Source: Spinacia oleracea | Taxonomy: Eukaryota > Streptophyta > Magnoliopsida > Caryophyllales > Amaranthaceae | Reading direction: 5' to 3' | Length of the DNA stretch: 64,000 bases | Assembly: GCF_020520425.1 (NCBI RefSeq) | Contig: NC_079487.1 | Location: 129,416,385 to 129,480,384 of the forward strand | In this document: in pieces, positions 23,201-34,554 of the stretch | Position numbering within the stretch: the first letter of the stretch is position 1 | Layout: every line of letters starts with the position of its first letter | Program-made: the position numbers and the translations under genes | Notes under the pieces: generated by a model | Databases searched by the model: none | Told to the model about the DNA's origin: nothing | The model's input: the letters and a program-made list of their open reading frames with translations, nothing else

Positions 23201-24486
23201 CAGGATTACACGTTCTTGCATGTTTGTACCCGCAAGTCATATTGTGCTTTCTAGAATGTAATAGTAAAATTGCTTGCCTTTTTCTGATTTATGATATCTT
23301 TTCTGCACCAGAATGGTACATGCATTGTACATGATCTTTTTGGACATGAAGTTGTAGAGAAGATAAATGAGATGTACTGTGATGCATTCCTTACTGCCCA
23401 TTTTGAGGTCCCTGGAGAAATGTTCTCTTTGGCAATGGAAGCAAAAAGACGAGGAATGGGGGTAGTTGGCTCCACCCAGAACATATTAGATTTCATAAAA
23501 CAGAGGCTACAGGAGGCTCTAGAAAGAAATACTGATGACCATCTTCAATTTATCCTGGGGACGGAATCAGGAATGATTACTTCCATTGTCGCCACAGTAC
23601 GCGCAATGTTGGCGTGCGCAAAACCCTCTCCAAATAAAGCGGATATTAATGTTGAGATAGTTTTTCCCGTATCAATGGATTCAGTTTCAAACACAAAAAA
23701 CACCTCATATGGCAGCTCTAGCGCAACAGGAGTTGAAGATCCACTAAATCTTACTGTTGTACCTGGAGTCACAAGTGGTGAAGGATGCTCCATCCACGGG
23801 GGATGTGCATCCTGTCCATACATGAAGGTCAGTAGCTACTCAATCCTTTCACTGATGTTCTTGTTTGCATTTGTTTACAAGTTGTTTTAAAACTGTTGTT
23901 TGCATAAGCCTGTTGTGTTTCTGATACTCATATTTACGAGCTAAACTGTGAAAGATCAGATTTGTGATTATTTACTCCGAGACCTTTCTGCGATTCTCTT
24001 TCTTCTTGGGTAAATTATTCTTTATGTGTTCCGTCAGCAATTAGCTTTTATAGAACTAACATTCACATCTGATCGTGTCCTTCCCCCTACCCTGCCAGAT
24101 GAATTCTCTCAGCGCGCTTCTAAAAGTTTGCCAAAACTTGCCAAATGATAGACATGTTCTCTCAGCTTATGAAGCTGGAAGATTTAGCTCACAAACAGTG
24201 AATGGAAGATCAGTAGCTGATGTTGGATGCGAACCAATTCTTCACATGAGACACTTTCAGGTTCTTTCTTCCTCCCATAGAATTAGTTCAAGTTTTCAAT
24301 TCACGATGCTAATATGTCATCCCAAAATCTTCGGTATAGTTTATGATATGAGCTCTGATGTCTCTGCAGGCAAACCGAGAACTGCCAGCGAAGCTAGTTC
24401 ATCAGGTCTGTCAATCATAAAACCTGATGAACTTTGTCATTTGTGCTGGATTTCAGATAGGTGCTGCTGCTCAAATGGATGGATGA
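20247..24486 (+). CDS. QS: Quinolinate synthase, chloroplast (SufE-NadA fusion)
   Basis: Eight exons, all joined in phase 0, give 715 residues: 20247-20966, 21615-21899, 22378-22596, 22797-22976, 23312-23827, 24099-24260, 24370-24405, 24457-24486. The start was chosen because it opens a Ser/Thr-rich transit-peptide-like N-terminus (about residues 1-65). Residues about 70-230 form a SufE domain with the sulphur-acceptor cysteine in NRVMGCTTQVW (C120). Residues 241-715 form NadA, with AHFYMDPEVQG, ISDSLVMAD and a terminal GGCASCPYM (C633, C636) as likely iron-sulphur ligands. NadA condenses iminoaspartate with dihydroxyacetone phosphate in plastid NAD synthesis; the SufE part serves its 4Fe-4S cluster. 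Length matches the Arabidopsis enzyme (about 718 aa, from memory). The last exon codes only nine residues and is the least certain. Confidence 0.95.
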
Positions 24487-25009
24487 GCTCCGTTTGCGAT
24501 TTTGTCAGATGATGACTTATTATATTTAACTCACAATCCCTTAATTATGCCGCAACAAAGAATCCTGTGATTGTTGCTTGGTATGGGAATCTTTACCCTC
24601 TTCCTTTTTTGGTTAATGGTACCAACTTAAGTCAAATTTTAGAATTCTAGGAATAGAATGAATGATTTGCTTGGCGATTTGTTGTACATATGATCATATT
24701 CTTGGCTGAATTATATAATAACAATTCTGGTTTAGCATTGATCTTTTATCCCCATACGTAAAATGATTCATCAAGGTTCCGAAGCGCCGGGAAAGGGATC
24801 ATCTAATAGTACCAAGTCCAGTGTACCTCGTTTGCTCTTTACTCTGTGCAGCAAAAACCAATTACATATGCACAAACTTTTGTGGAACCTGTCACTCGTC
24901 TCACACCTGCATTTCAGTAAGGTTTTTTGTTTTTTTTTCTTGAAACTTGCATGACAAAGAAAGAGAAAAGCAATACAATGGGAGAGGGAAAAAGAAAAAC
25001 TGAAACTAG
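24487..25009. other. Convergent intergenic region
   Basis: It lies between the 3' ends of quinolinate synthase (+) and the glucosyltransferase (-) and must hold both 3' UTRs. A short frame at 24763-24954 has no support as a gene. Confidence 0.5.
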
Positions 25010-26449
25010 CTAATTTTGCTGTCGAAGGTGATAACCTCTTAACTCAGTTATCAATGCAGTGATATCAGAATATGAGGAGCCACCTTCTTCAACAGCCTTT
25101 TGTCCCATTTCCTTCAACTTCTTTGCTCTGCTTCTCCTCTCCTCCACCTCTTCCCCCTCTGTGATTTCTCTCAATGCCATCTCCACAGCTTCGCGCTTGA
25201 TAATATCCTCAATCAAGGGCGTCCTACTCCACTTCTTAACTCCAACAGGGACGCCCGTCTTCAAAATTTGAGTCACCAATATTTCATTGTAGAATTGTTC
25301 GGCGAAAATAGGCCATGTAACCATTGGCACACCAGCAGTGATCCCTTCTAGTGTCGAGTTCCACCCACAATGAGTGACGAAACCCCCTATGGCTTCATGC
25401 TCCAAGATTAACACCTGTGGAGCCCACCCTCTTATTATTAGTCCTTTCCCTTCCGTCCGTTGTTCGAATCCTGGTGGCAACCACTCTTCATTTTTTCCTC
25501 CATTTCTGACAACCCATATGAACTCTTTTCCAGATGCTTCTAGAGCCATGGCGATCTCGTGCAGTTGAGGAGCTATGATGCTTGCTGTGCTTCCAAAACA
25601 GACGTAAATAACCGAATCAGGCTTCTTTGAACTAAGCCATTTCAAGCACTCGTGTTCATCTGTTAATGTCTGTTTGCCTCTATGAGCTTTATCATCTCTG
25701 TTGTTGAGTGAAACAGGACCTACATTCCACGCCCTCCTACCCAATTCTTTTGTGAAAAAGTCTGCATAATCTTTTTCCAACTTGTAAAAGCTGTTAACAA
25801 TCACTCCATAACTCTGGACCTCTGATTCTTTGACCTTCTGTATTCTCTTTTTGATAAATGTTTCCTCATCTTTCCGTAAATCTTCTGGGATTTGCAATCT
25901 TCTCAGCTGTATCTCACCGGGGAGGTAAGGAAGAACGAATGGCTCATCGTCAGAGCTCACTTTCTTGAAAGGCTCATGTACCCTAACAATTTCTTGAGCA
26001 CAAAGGGAGAAGTAGCTAGTCCCATGGAAGACTAGCCTCGGGATGTTGAACTTGGCTGCACACTCAGTCGCCCATGGGAAGAACATGTCCGCGACTAGGC
26101 AGTCAGGTCGGACCTTATCCAAGTAGTTCTCCAGCTGCTCATTTAGCATATCCGTGGCTTTGAAGAAGTTGTGGATCATTCCAGGCCCCAATGACAGTTC
26201 CGGGGTCTCGCATCCGTCAGGCAAACCAGCTTCTTTTGCAGGAAAGTTGAATACTTCAATGTTGATGATTATCTTGCTGTTTTCATTGGCCTTAGTGAAG
26301 GTGCCCATATTGAGAGGGGTGGTGATAATGGTTGCCTTCACATTGTCGCGAGCGGCAAAGAGCCTCGCAATATCAAGGGTTGGGATCATGTGGCCATGGG
26401 CCATGAAAGGGAAGAAAACTACATGAAGGTCTTCAGTTTCAACACCCAT
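25010..26449 (-). CDS. UDP-glycosyltransferase, UGT73-type
   Basis: A single-exon gene of 479 residues. The upstream ATG at 26521 is rejected because a TATATATA box at 26540-26548 would place the transcript start near 26510. The ATG at 26449 opens MGVETEDLHVVFFPFMAHGH as in family 73. Visible features: catalytic histidine in AHGHMIP (about residue 20), its acid partner in DCLVADMF (about D121), and the plant PSPG box about 342-385 from WAPQVLILEH through HCGWNS to the final Gln that favours UDP-glucose. Such enzymes glucosylate phenolics in the cytosol; betanidin 5-O-glucosyltransferase of Caryophyllales belongs to this family. The acceptor cannot be read from sequence. It is intact and convergent with quinolinate synthase. 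Confidence 0.93.
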   Translation of the reverse strand: MGVETEDLHVVFFPFMAHGHMIPTLDIARLFAARDNVKATIITTPLNMGTFTKANENSKIIINIEVFNFPAKEAGLPDGCETPELSLGPGMIHNFFKATDMLNEQLENYLDKVRPDCLVADMFFPWATECAAKFNIPRLVFHGTSYFSLCAQEIVRVHEPFKKVSSDDEPFVLPYLPGEIQLRRLQIPEDLRKDEETFIKKRIQKVKESEVQSYGVIVNSFYKLEKDYADFFTKELGRRAWNVGPVSLNNRDDKAHRGKQTLTDEHECLKWLSSKKPDSVIYVCFGSTASIIAPQLHEIAMALEASGKEFIWVVRNGGKNEEWLPPGFEQRTEGKGLIIRGWAPQVLILEHEAIGGFVTHCGWNSTLEGITAGVPMVTWPIFAEQFYNEILVTQILKTGVPVGVKKWSRTPLIEDIIKREAVEMALREITEGEEVEERRSRAKKLKEMGQKAVEEGGSSYSDITALITELRGYHLRQQN

Positions 26450-26536
26450 ATTGATCTTTGTATGGACTTTGAGATAATACAAGGAAAATATATTAGAAAG
26501 AGAGATAATATGTTTTACCAAATACTGTAGTAATGA

Positions 26537-26550
26537 TTATTATATATAGA
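26537..26550 (-). promoter_or_regulatory. TATA box of the glucosyltransferase gene
   Basis: The minus strand has TATATATAATAA about 95 bp upstream of the chosen ATG. It is the main reason for rejecting the longer open frame. Confidence 0.6.
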
Positions 26551-27363
26551 TCGAGTTCCAATAATAATGAGGGAAGAGAAATAGGCAATTCAAAGTTGAC
26601 CTAGTAACTATATCAGATACTCCACTTTATTGGATCATTGGATGGATGGATCGCAATCAGTGGAGTACATACATAAGCGCTTATGTCATAGTATTACTTG
26701 TTCGTTGCGCAACTTTAGTGGATTAAAGCATCTATAATTCTAATGTCTTACTTCTTTCGTCCCACTAATCTATTGTCTTTAATGTGTTTTTTACTTTCTA
26801 TAGAGTTGTGTTAATTAAATCAAGTGACTACAAAATTAGTTCATTGATAAAACAGTCATACGACATCTATAATAGAAATCAAAACTAACAAATACAAAAC
26901 AATTTGGATCAAATAAAATTCTAATCCGGCAAAATCAAGATCGTTGTAGATGAGATCTGACAATGATGAATACCTTTTTTCACGAGGGGGTCTTTCGATA
27001 TGTTATAGCTTTGGTATTGAATTAAATTCGATTTAATTGATTGTGGACGTAAGAATGACATCCGTTGTAACCCCGCACAAATCTTCATCAATAAATCAAC
27101 ATTTCCTGCGAAATTAAAAACATGGCCCTAAACTCTCACAAGGAGAGAGATAAAACCCAATAAATGGGTACAGATAATCCAATAAATGGGTAAAAAAAAC
27201 TCTCCAATAGGAGGAGAATGAAGTTTTTATTCCAAACATGAAATCAAAAGCTAGGAAAAACAAGAAAAAAAGGGGCTTACCATCAATCTAATGGTTGGGG
27301 GTAGCCCTGGAAAATTTGGGTTTTGAAAGAGGAAGAGAGGAATAAAATCCTCAAGAATCAAGT
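26551..27363. other. Upstream spacer, no gene seen
   Basis: AT-rich, with no supported frame. It may include further promoter of the glucosyltransferase gene. Confidence 0.4.
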
Positions 27364-27605
27364 GACTACCTAAGTTTAAATAAGTTCAGATAAATTCTGA
27401 TAAATTCCTATAACTTAAATAAGATCCTATAAGGTTAAATAAGTTCTTATAAGTTAAATAAGGTCGTATAAGTTTAAATAATTTCAGATAAATTCTGATA
27501 AATTCCTATAACTTAAATAAGGTCCTATAAGGTTTTATAAGTTAAATAAGGTCTAAGTTTTAATAAGGTCATATAAGTGCTAATAAGGTCCTATAAAGTT
27601 TCAAT
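27364..27605. repeat. AT-rich degenerate array, period about 98 bp
   Basis: A block containing TTCAGATAAATTCTGATAAA and CCTATAACTTAAATAAG starts near 27373 and again near 27471. Inside it, units such as ATAAGGTCCTATAAGG recur about every 20 bp. Confidence 0.8.
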
Positions 27606-27934
27606 TATTAAAATATGTAATACTATGATTATTTGCGTCGTTATATTAAATAAATCATATTTATAAATTTTTATATTAAAAAAATTCGTGGTTACTAATT
27701 GACGATAACAATTATCAATGATACGAAAGTATTAATTAATATATTATTAATTTAATATCAATATAATTTATAAAGGAAAAATTTAATAAACACTTTTAAA
27801 ATTATGTGTACATCACATGGAAAAACTTTGGCGAAATGCAAATAATCATAATATTATTTATTTACACCAATGCATTAATTGAAAGTAATAACTTCCAAGC
27901 TTACTCCCCCCCTAGACTCGTGACTCGTGAAATA

Positions 27935-28026
27935 CTCCCTCCGTCTCTATTTGCTCTTCTTGGTTTTACTTTTTTTGTCTCACAAAAAAAATTGCAAACA
28001 GGAAAAACAAAAAGAGAGGGAGGGAG
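27935..28026. mobile_element. Short Stowaway-type MITE
   Basis: CTCCCTCCGTCTCTATTTG at the left and AGAGAGGGAGGGAG at the right are inverted, flanked by TA. At 92 bp it is probably an internally deleted copy. Confidence 0.7.
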
Positions 28027-28349
28027 TATTCGTAAAGAGTATCAAAGAGTTATTTTTCGTCCATGATAAAGCTCCATTACGAAGTACTCCGTATAAAAAG
28101 ATTTATTAAAGAGTCAATCACAAATACAAACGGGCTAGGTCGAATTTGTACTTGAATTTTATAAATTTTGAATTATTATCGTGGAGAAATAACTTATGTT
28201 ATTATTAACATAATTATTAATATAAGAACTAAATAATAATTTTCCCTCAAAAAAAAAAACTAAATAATAATTATTTTATTAATTTATATTTATTAATATT
28301 TGCAATCAACTATTATCAATATAATGGCTAAAATATTATTAATAATCTA

Positions 28350-28586
28350 ATAAACTTTAAATAAAGTCTAATAAGGTTCAATAAGGTTATACTATGTATA
28401 AAGTTTTATAAGTTTTTATGAGGTCATATAAGTTAAATAAGGTCCTATTCAAATAATTTTAGGTCCTATAAATTTTTCTAACGCCATTCAATTTTAGGTC
28501 CTACGGAGTATAAGTTTTTCAACGCCATCCAAGTGATTAGAGAGTTGGGTCTTATAAGTTTTTCAACGTCTATTCATTCAAGTGTG
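28350..28586. repeat. Second AT-rich array of the AAGGTCCTATAAG type
   Basis: Repeats the AATAAGGT(C/T) and CCTATAAG words of the 27.4 kb array, then AAGTTTTTCAACG(C/T)C units that reappear after the LTR at about 29498-29600. The LTR at 28587 therefore inserted into this array. Confidence 0.65.
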
Positions 28587-29480
28587 TTATAAATGAAGGA
28601 CCTTTTAGGCTTGAATGTTGATTTGTATGACAATTTGATGTTTGAATAATGAGAAGAAATAATTAAAGAAATTAAAACACACACAAAGATTTAAGGTGGT
28701 TCACTCTTCAATGAGCTACATCCACCATGGGGGAGGGTTTGGAGCTTGTATTACTCTTCAATGGAGAAAGGATTACAAATAGGAATTCTCAAAGGTGAAG
28801 AAGAGAGAATTCTTAGATCTAGGGTTTCAACCTCACTTGTGTTTCTCTCTCTTAATTCTGAAAATCTCATTACATTTGGTATTTATAGTGTTAGACATCA
28901 AACCAATCTAAGGGACAAGAAAAGGCCACGTCGATTGTACCGTGCGGAGAAGAAAACAGATTACCCGCAGAGTACGGTCGAACTTTCAAAGGGTACGGCC
29001 GAACCAAGGTCAGGTTCGGCCGAACTTACCAAAAAGTTCGGACGAACCTCCAAAAACATAGTTCCTGATTCTCTTCAGGTTCGACCGAACATTATAAGAG
29101 TTCGGCCGAACTTCCAGCAGGTTTGGCCGAACTTACCCAAAGTTCGGGCGAACCTCCAAAATCAAAGCTACTGACTTCAGGTTCGGCCGAACCACCTAAG
29201 AGTTCGGCCGAACTTCCAGCAGGTTCGGCCGAACCTCCAGCAGGTTCGGCCGAACTTCCCCTGCTGCATGACAGCTTCTCGTAAAACAGTCATAACTCCC
29301 TCATTTCTCATCCAAAATGAGCTTATGACCAGGCGTTGGAAAGCTATTGAGCCAAGCTTTCACCTCCAACTTGAATCAACTCAATCTAATGAGTAGATCA
29401 TGAGGTATGTCCATTTGAAGTCATAACTTCCACTATAACACCCTAACATCCTTCAAGGAAGATTCGAGGCACACATAACA
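28587..29480 (-). mobile_element. Solo LTR, probably Copia-type, with palindromic repeats
   Basis: The block starts TGTTAT and ends ATAACA. On minus its end carries text typical of plant Copia LTR ends (CCCCCATGGTGGATGTAGC). It splits a local repeat of TTTTTCAACG...CAAGTG. A clean 5-bp duplication is not seen, so it is called an old solo LTR. It holds a cluster of TTCGGCCGAA palindromes at 28.98-29.26 kb. An open frame at 28746-29174 lies inside it and is not a host gene. Confidence 0.6.
28975..29262. repeat. Palindromic TTCGGCCGAA cluster
   Basis: At least six exact TTCGGCCGAA decamers (near 29014, 29101, 29182, 29202, 29223, 29244) plus one-base variants, spaced about 20-80 bp and separated by short CTTCCAGCAG-type spacers. 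It lies inside the solo LTR. Confidence 0.9.
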
Positions 29481-29654
29481 ATGATTAGAGAAATTTTTCA
29501 ACGTCTATTCATTCAAGTGATCAGAGAAATTTTAGGTCCAACGCCATTCTTGAGAAAGAAATTTTAGGTCCAACGCCATCCTTGAGAACTTAGCATTGAT
29601 TGTTGGTGTAATTGAGAATGACTTATGCCTTATGTCTTTTCACCTTATTTTTAC

Positions 29655-30425
29655 TTAATTTTTTTTTTTGAAAGAAACGTTAGGGGGCATTTTATTAACG
29701 TAAATCAAGTTCCGCCAAAGTAAACACACTTTGGGGGAATTATCAGAACAAACAAACTCTGAAGCATCGGTATTCCATCTTGTAATAAGATGGGCCACCG
29801 TATTGCCCGCTCTACGCACATGACTACAGTTGAAAAATACACACTCACGCTTCATTCTGGCTATATCCTCATAGTATAGGAGCAAAGGGGAAAAACCAGT
29901 AATGTTGTTGTTGATAGACCGCACCACTGTCAGTGCATCACTTTCCACCATCATCTCTACATGTCCCATCCTTCTGGCCACTTGCATACCAAATTTTACT
30001 CCTGCAACCTCTGCTTGTTCCACCTCCCATCGTGCTTGAATTCTCTTAACTCCTGTTGCAATAATCTGCCCCTGAGCATCCCGTAGCACAACACCCAGAC
30101 TCACTCCCCCTCCGTTCATCAGGTGAGCATCAGTATTAATCTTGACGCGTCCAGTAGGCGGCGGAGACCAGCTTGCAGGACCAGCCAAAGCAGCGTGCAC
30201 TGGTTTAATGAATACTTGCTGCGCATACTCCATATAATCCTGCACTAGTTTTGTGAAGCTAGTAGCAAGCTGTTGTGGACTTGCCATAACCATTCAGCAC
30301 TCGTTTGTTTCTGCAGTACCAACCAGCCCACGCCAAGGTACAGAACAGGCGGAGCTCCGCATCATCAACTCGATTAGCCACCCAGCTAAACCTTGCAGCA
30401 AAGGAAGAGGTGGGGGCATCCACCA
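29655..30425 (-). mobile_element. 5'-truncated LINE (L1) tail with RNase H domain
   Basis: The minus frame from 30293 to 29655 encodes an RVT_3-type RNase H: KINTDAHL with the first acidic residue, VEQAEVAG, ESDALTVV, and HVRRAGNTVAHL near the end. Upstream bases to about 30425 still read as LINE C-terminal text (WYCRNKRVLNGYG) in another frame. The 3' end is CCCCCTAACGTTTCTTTC followed by poly(A) (plus strand T run at 29659). Loss of the 5' part is usual for LINE insertions. The open RNase H frame suggests fairly recent insertion. Confidence 0.8.
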
Positions 30426-30689
30426 GAAGATTAAGATTAAAAGATTAAAAGAAAAGCGAAGAAGTCCAGATAAGATATATAAGATAAGATAAGTTTAAAG
30501 GACACATTTTTATAACTTTCAATAAGATAATTAAGATAAAATAACACAAACTTTTCAGAAAGGCCGATTTACGATAATATATTGTGTGGCGGCCTAAAAG
30601 AGGAAGGTTATCCATACATCTTAATTATGTTCTTTTAGTTACCCTTATTAATGTTATTAGTTTTCTTTATTTATAGTTATAAGTTACCT

Positions 30690-30790
30690 TATTTTCAATG
30701 CTATTAGCTCAAATGATAAAGCAATGTATAATATTGTACATGGTGTGGGTTCAAGCCCCATATAACCTAGCTACTACATATATTACACTT
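30690..30790 (+). mobile_element. tRNA-derived SINE-like remnant
   Basis: TTAGCTCAAATGATAAAGC resembles an A box and GTGGGTTCAAGCCCC a B box at the usual spacing. No ends or duplication were fixed. Confidence 0.5.
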
Positions 30791-31112
30791 GTGTGTTGGT
30801 ATATTCTCATTGTTGATGTTATATTGGTCATAGTTATAACTTGTAACAAACATATCACTCTTGATTGGGGTCACTCCATTGTTTATTGTAAGGGTCACAT
30901 TTTTCATTGGTTAGGGTTACACTTATCCTTTAGTAAGGTAACTTCAGTCCTCGAATAAGGTCACTTATATCTTTGGCCGGGTTCACTTTTATCTTTAATT
31001 TGGGTCACTTTTACCTTGAACGAGTTTTATTTTTCACTTTTTACGTACTGAGTTGGATGTACAATAAAATACCGTAGATCGGGGGCACGCAAAAGTTTTT
31101 GATAAAATAATA

Positions 31113-31431
31113 CTCTCTCTGTCCCAAATTTATAGTCCTGTCTCCAAATCGGGCGTCCCAAAGTTGTAGTTCTGTCTTATTTTTGGCCATTAAGTTTCAC
31201 ATTGTCATGTACTATAATAATTAAAAATGCATTGAAAACCCACCCTTGTACTGTATTCCACATTCCCATGTACTATATTCTTTTTTTCATGTATTATATT
31301 GTACTTTCTCATACAATTCAATCATCAATGTATTTAAAATTCCAATATTCTATATAGTATATTTCACTTTTTTAAAACCCGGGTTTTTAGTCAAACATGA
31401 CTATAAAAGTATAAAACTGGGACCGAGGGAG
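31113..31431. mobile_element. Stowaway MITE
   Basis: Ends CTCTCTCTGTCCCAAATTTATAG and TATAAAACTGGGACCGAGGGAG are inverted with TA on both sides. It is 319 bp and non-coding. Confidence 0.8.
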
Positions 31432-31952
31432 TATAAGATAGGATACAATAAGATAAGAGGTAATAAGATAATATAAGATAATATAAGTTCATGACCAATA
31501 AGATAATATACAAGAAAATATAAGTGGAATTCAGGTGAAAAGAACGGTACCTTAGATGTGGTACATTAATATTACTTGCTTCGCTTTTTATTTTATTTGC
31601 AATTTTACACTATTTACACATTCTCCTTATCATTTTTTGTGATTTATACATAAGGGATTATTTAGTCATGTGAGATGTTGTTAGAAACGTATCGATATAT
31701 ATTTTCAAAATATCAAGTTTTGATAATTTAGCTAATGAAGAATAAGAGATAATAACGGCTAAAGTTTTGCGTGGACAAGCGTGAAACGTCAAATGGTGCA
31801 ATAATAAATAAAAATGGAGGAAGCATATATAATACCTTCGTTTTTAAATAGTTGCACCACTTATTTTACTTTGACCCTAATTTTCTTCTAATAAATAAAA
31901 ATAAATATTATTAAGTAAAATGTTATTGTGTTTGTATGCTTGCATTTAAATA

Positions 31953-33610
31953 AACGGTTTTTTCATGAAATACCCCTGAGGTTTGCAATAATGCACCAAA
32001 TATCCCTGCGCGTTTCAAAATTCTTTGAATACCCCTATATTTTCCGTATTGTTCACCAAATACCCCTATTATGACTTTCCGTTAGTCCTCCGTTAAGTCA
32101 TGTTTATAATTCACCAAATACACCTATTTATAAACTTTTTGCATAGTATACACCTATTTAAAAAGTTTTTTGCACCAAATACCCAAACAGCTTATACCAT
32201 TAATAATTGAATTTGAAGAACAATACATCTGAAAATTGAAGAACAAAACCCATAATATTGAAGAAGAGAATATTAAATTTTGAGAGTTTAATTCCTAAAA
32301 TCGAAAATCTAAACTACAAATTCGAATTCCAGTGTCTATAATCTCTCTCTAATCTACCTAAATTCTGTTGTTTTTCGCCCCTTGCTGCTGCCGCTGCTAT
32401 TCTATGCTCACGAAGAACTCAGCTCTAAAATCTAAAATAGGAAAACCAACGAAAATCAAAATCTGAAAAACACAAACAAATGTTGCTCCAAAATCTCCTC
32501 TTATTTCATATGCTCCCTCGAACCAAAGAGAAGAACATAAATGCTGAAGAACGAATTCGAGAACGAAAATCTGCAAAAAAAAAAAAAAAAAAACGAAAAT
32601 CTAGTTCTGTATTCTCTCTTAATTGTTGCGCTACCCTCTATGCTCTCTACACTATCAATTTTTGTTCTCCGTCCTTCGAATCCAACCCCTGAATTCCAAA
32701 AAAAATCAGCCTAGAAAATAGGGGCAACATGAAATCTGAATTCAGCATCTTCAATTTCAACAGAAATATGAATTCATGTCCTGCTGTCTTCATCATCACC
32801 TTACCCTAACTGAATTCATGTTCATGGGCACATGCATAACCCACATATCCACAATTTCATCTTCAATTTCATCTTTGTTCATAATATTCATCATCACCAT
32901 ACCTAACAGAAACCTACCCTTGTTCATCAAACTTCAATTCACGATTTCAATTCACTAGAAAATTTGGGTTCGATTATTTGGGATTTGAGTTAGCAATTGA
33001 TTTTTGATGAAGATGGTTTGAGAAGGAAAAATTGTGGTTGGGTTCACCATTTTGATACCCAGGAAAAAGAGATGTGAGATTGAGAGGAGAGAGGAGGGTG
33101 AGAGGAGAGAGGGGATTTAGAGTTAATTAGGGTTCATTAAGTGTTAATTAGGATTGGCATTAATTCACCTCAAATTACTCAGAAATACAAGCTCGGTAGT
33201 TCTGCGAATTCACCATTTTCGCCATTTCCGCCGACGAAGGTTGAAGGTTGGCGGCGAAAGGAGAGGACTAAGCGCGGCAGCAACAAAGGAAGGAGAAGAC
33301 GGTGGCGAGAGAAGAGAAACGATGAAGAAGAAGAAGAAGAAGAAGAAGAAGAGGGGCGAGTAATTAAGAAGAACAGAGGAGATGAGATGAGAGAGAAGAC
33401 ATTAGATTTTTTTTAAAAGTTAAAATGTAGAATATTGGGTGAATAAGGGCATAAACGTAAATTAACGCTAACGGAGTACTAACGGCCGTTAAATCCAAGG
33501 GTATTTGGTGCACTTTAAGTTTAAATAGGGGTATTCTATGAATTTTGAAACGCGCAGGGGTATTTGGTGCATTATTGCAAACCTCAGGGGCATTTCATGA
33601 AAAAACCGTT
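31953..33610. mobile_element. MULE-like element with inverted ends of about 75 bp or more
   Basis: AACGGTTTTTTCATGAAATAC at the left matches the reverse complement of the right end, and the match continues through TGCGCGTTTCAAAATTC. The flanks ATTTAAATA and AAAAAAATA are a poor 9-bp match, so the class is inferred from TIR length. The interior has no transposase; it holds a (GAA)n tract and G/A-rich text resembling a transcript leader. Open frames at 32480-33416 are low-complexity and not supported as genes. Confidence 0.65.
33318..33352 (+). repeat. (GAA)n microsatellite
   Basis: About ten GAA/AAG units inside the MULE-like element. It creates a poly-Glu/Lys frame that should not be called a gene. 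Confidence 0.9.
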
Positions 33611-33751
33611 AAAAAAATAGTATCAATGTATAACATTTGACATTTTATACATTTTACTACTGCATAATTACAAATATTAATGGTCAATATTATGTGTTGG
33701 CAAACATAAAAGTCAAAATGGACCAAATGGTACAACTATTTTAAAATGGAA

Positions 33752-34554
33752 AAATTACTACGGTACAAACGAGGAGACTTCTGGCATTGATCCTTCCACA
33801 GTCCACACTCTTGTTCAATACAAATTGCAACAGCTTTAGCAAGGGGGTGGGGCGGTGGGCTACTGCCATCCCCTTTTCCTTCCACATCTAAAACAGAGTA
33901 AGATAGACCAGGCCCAGCCCAAAAAATACGGAGACACTGCGCTATTACTAAAAATAGGCCCCTAATATGAAATTGGGAAAAGATAACCAAAGAAAAGAGA
34001 GAAAGTAGAGAAAACTTCCTTGACGTGCCTCATCCAGTCATCCTCATTGAATTTCTGTTTTTTTTGACCCCTTTTATTATGATATTATTGAGGCCAAATT
34101 CTGTAAATCATTTAGGGCCGGGCCTGAGATGGACACAAATGAAACCCTTTGAGAGTTGAGAGATCAAAAGGTGATAATCGTACTTCAAAATAACATCTTC
34201 TACTGCAAATACATTTGATACTTTGATCGGTACAAAGTTTTAGGAGAGTAAATTGATATTTATCAAAATAAGATGGAAGTACGGTAGTGAGTTACTTCAT
34301 ACGGAGTATCTATATTATAAAATCAATGTGGTGATTGGTGAGAAATGTGAGGGCTCCAAGCCCAACCAAACACACTCTCTAAAACTTATATCTAACCGGA
34401 ACTTTAGCTTGAAAGTATAAACTTTCTTTAAGTACATATATAAGCAAAATACTCCCACCATTATAATCTAAGAAAAGCAAAATTCCCACTAGAGCCATTA
34501 CAAATTACAAAACCGGAAATGAGATTCGAACTAATGACATATTGTACACGTATA
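33752..34554. other. Spacer with a SINE-like fragment, no gene
   Basis: The open frame at 33736-33990 (minus) has no recognised domain. 34490-34554 on minus has a B-box-like TAGTTCGAATCTC, a probable SINE remnant interrupted by the LTR element at 34555. Confidence 0.4.

Larger units (their letters stand above)
31836..33751. mobile_element. MITE split by a later MULE insertion
   Basis: The left part (TTTTTAAATAGTTGCACCAC, about 31836-31952) and right part (GGTACAACTATTTTAAAA, about 33611-33751) are inverted ends of one Stowaway-like element. The element at 31953-33610 lies between them, so the MITE is the older insertion. Confidence 0.6.

Noticed and set aside
26450-26521. Upstream ATG extending the glucosyltransferase by 24 residues
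   Set aside because: It lies about 20 bp from the TATA box, at or before the predicted transcript start, and the extra residues do not match the family.
28975-29262. CRISPR-like array
   Set aside because: The repeats are 10-bp palindromes at irregular spacing inside a plant LTR; CRISPR is not expected in a plant nuclear genome.
33141-33416. Acidic/basic protein frame
   Set aside because: Produced by a (GAA)n microsatellite inside a MULE-like element.
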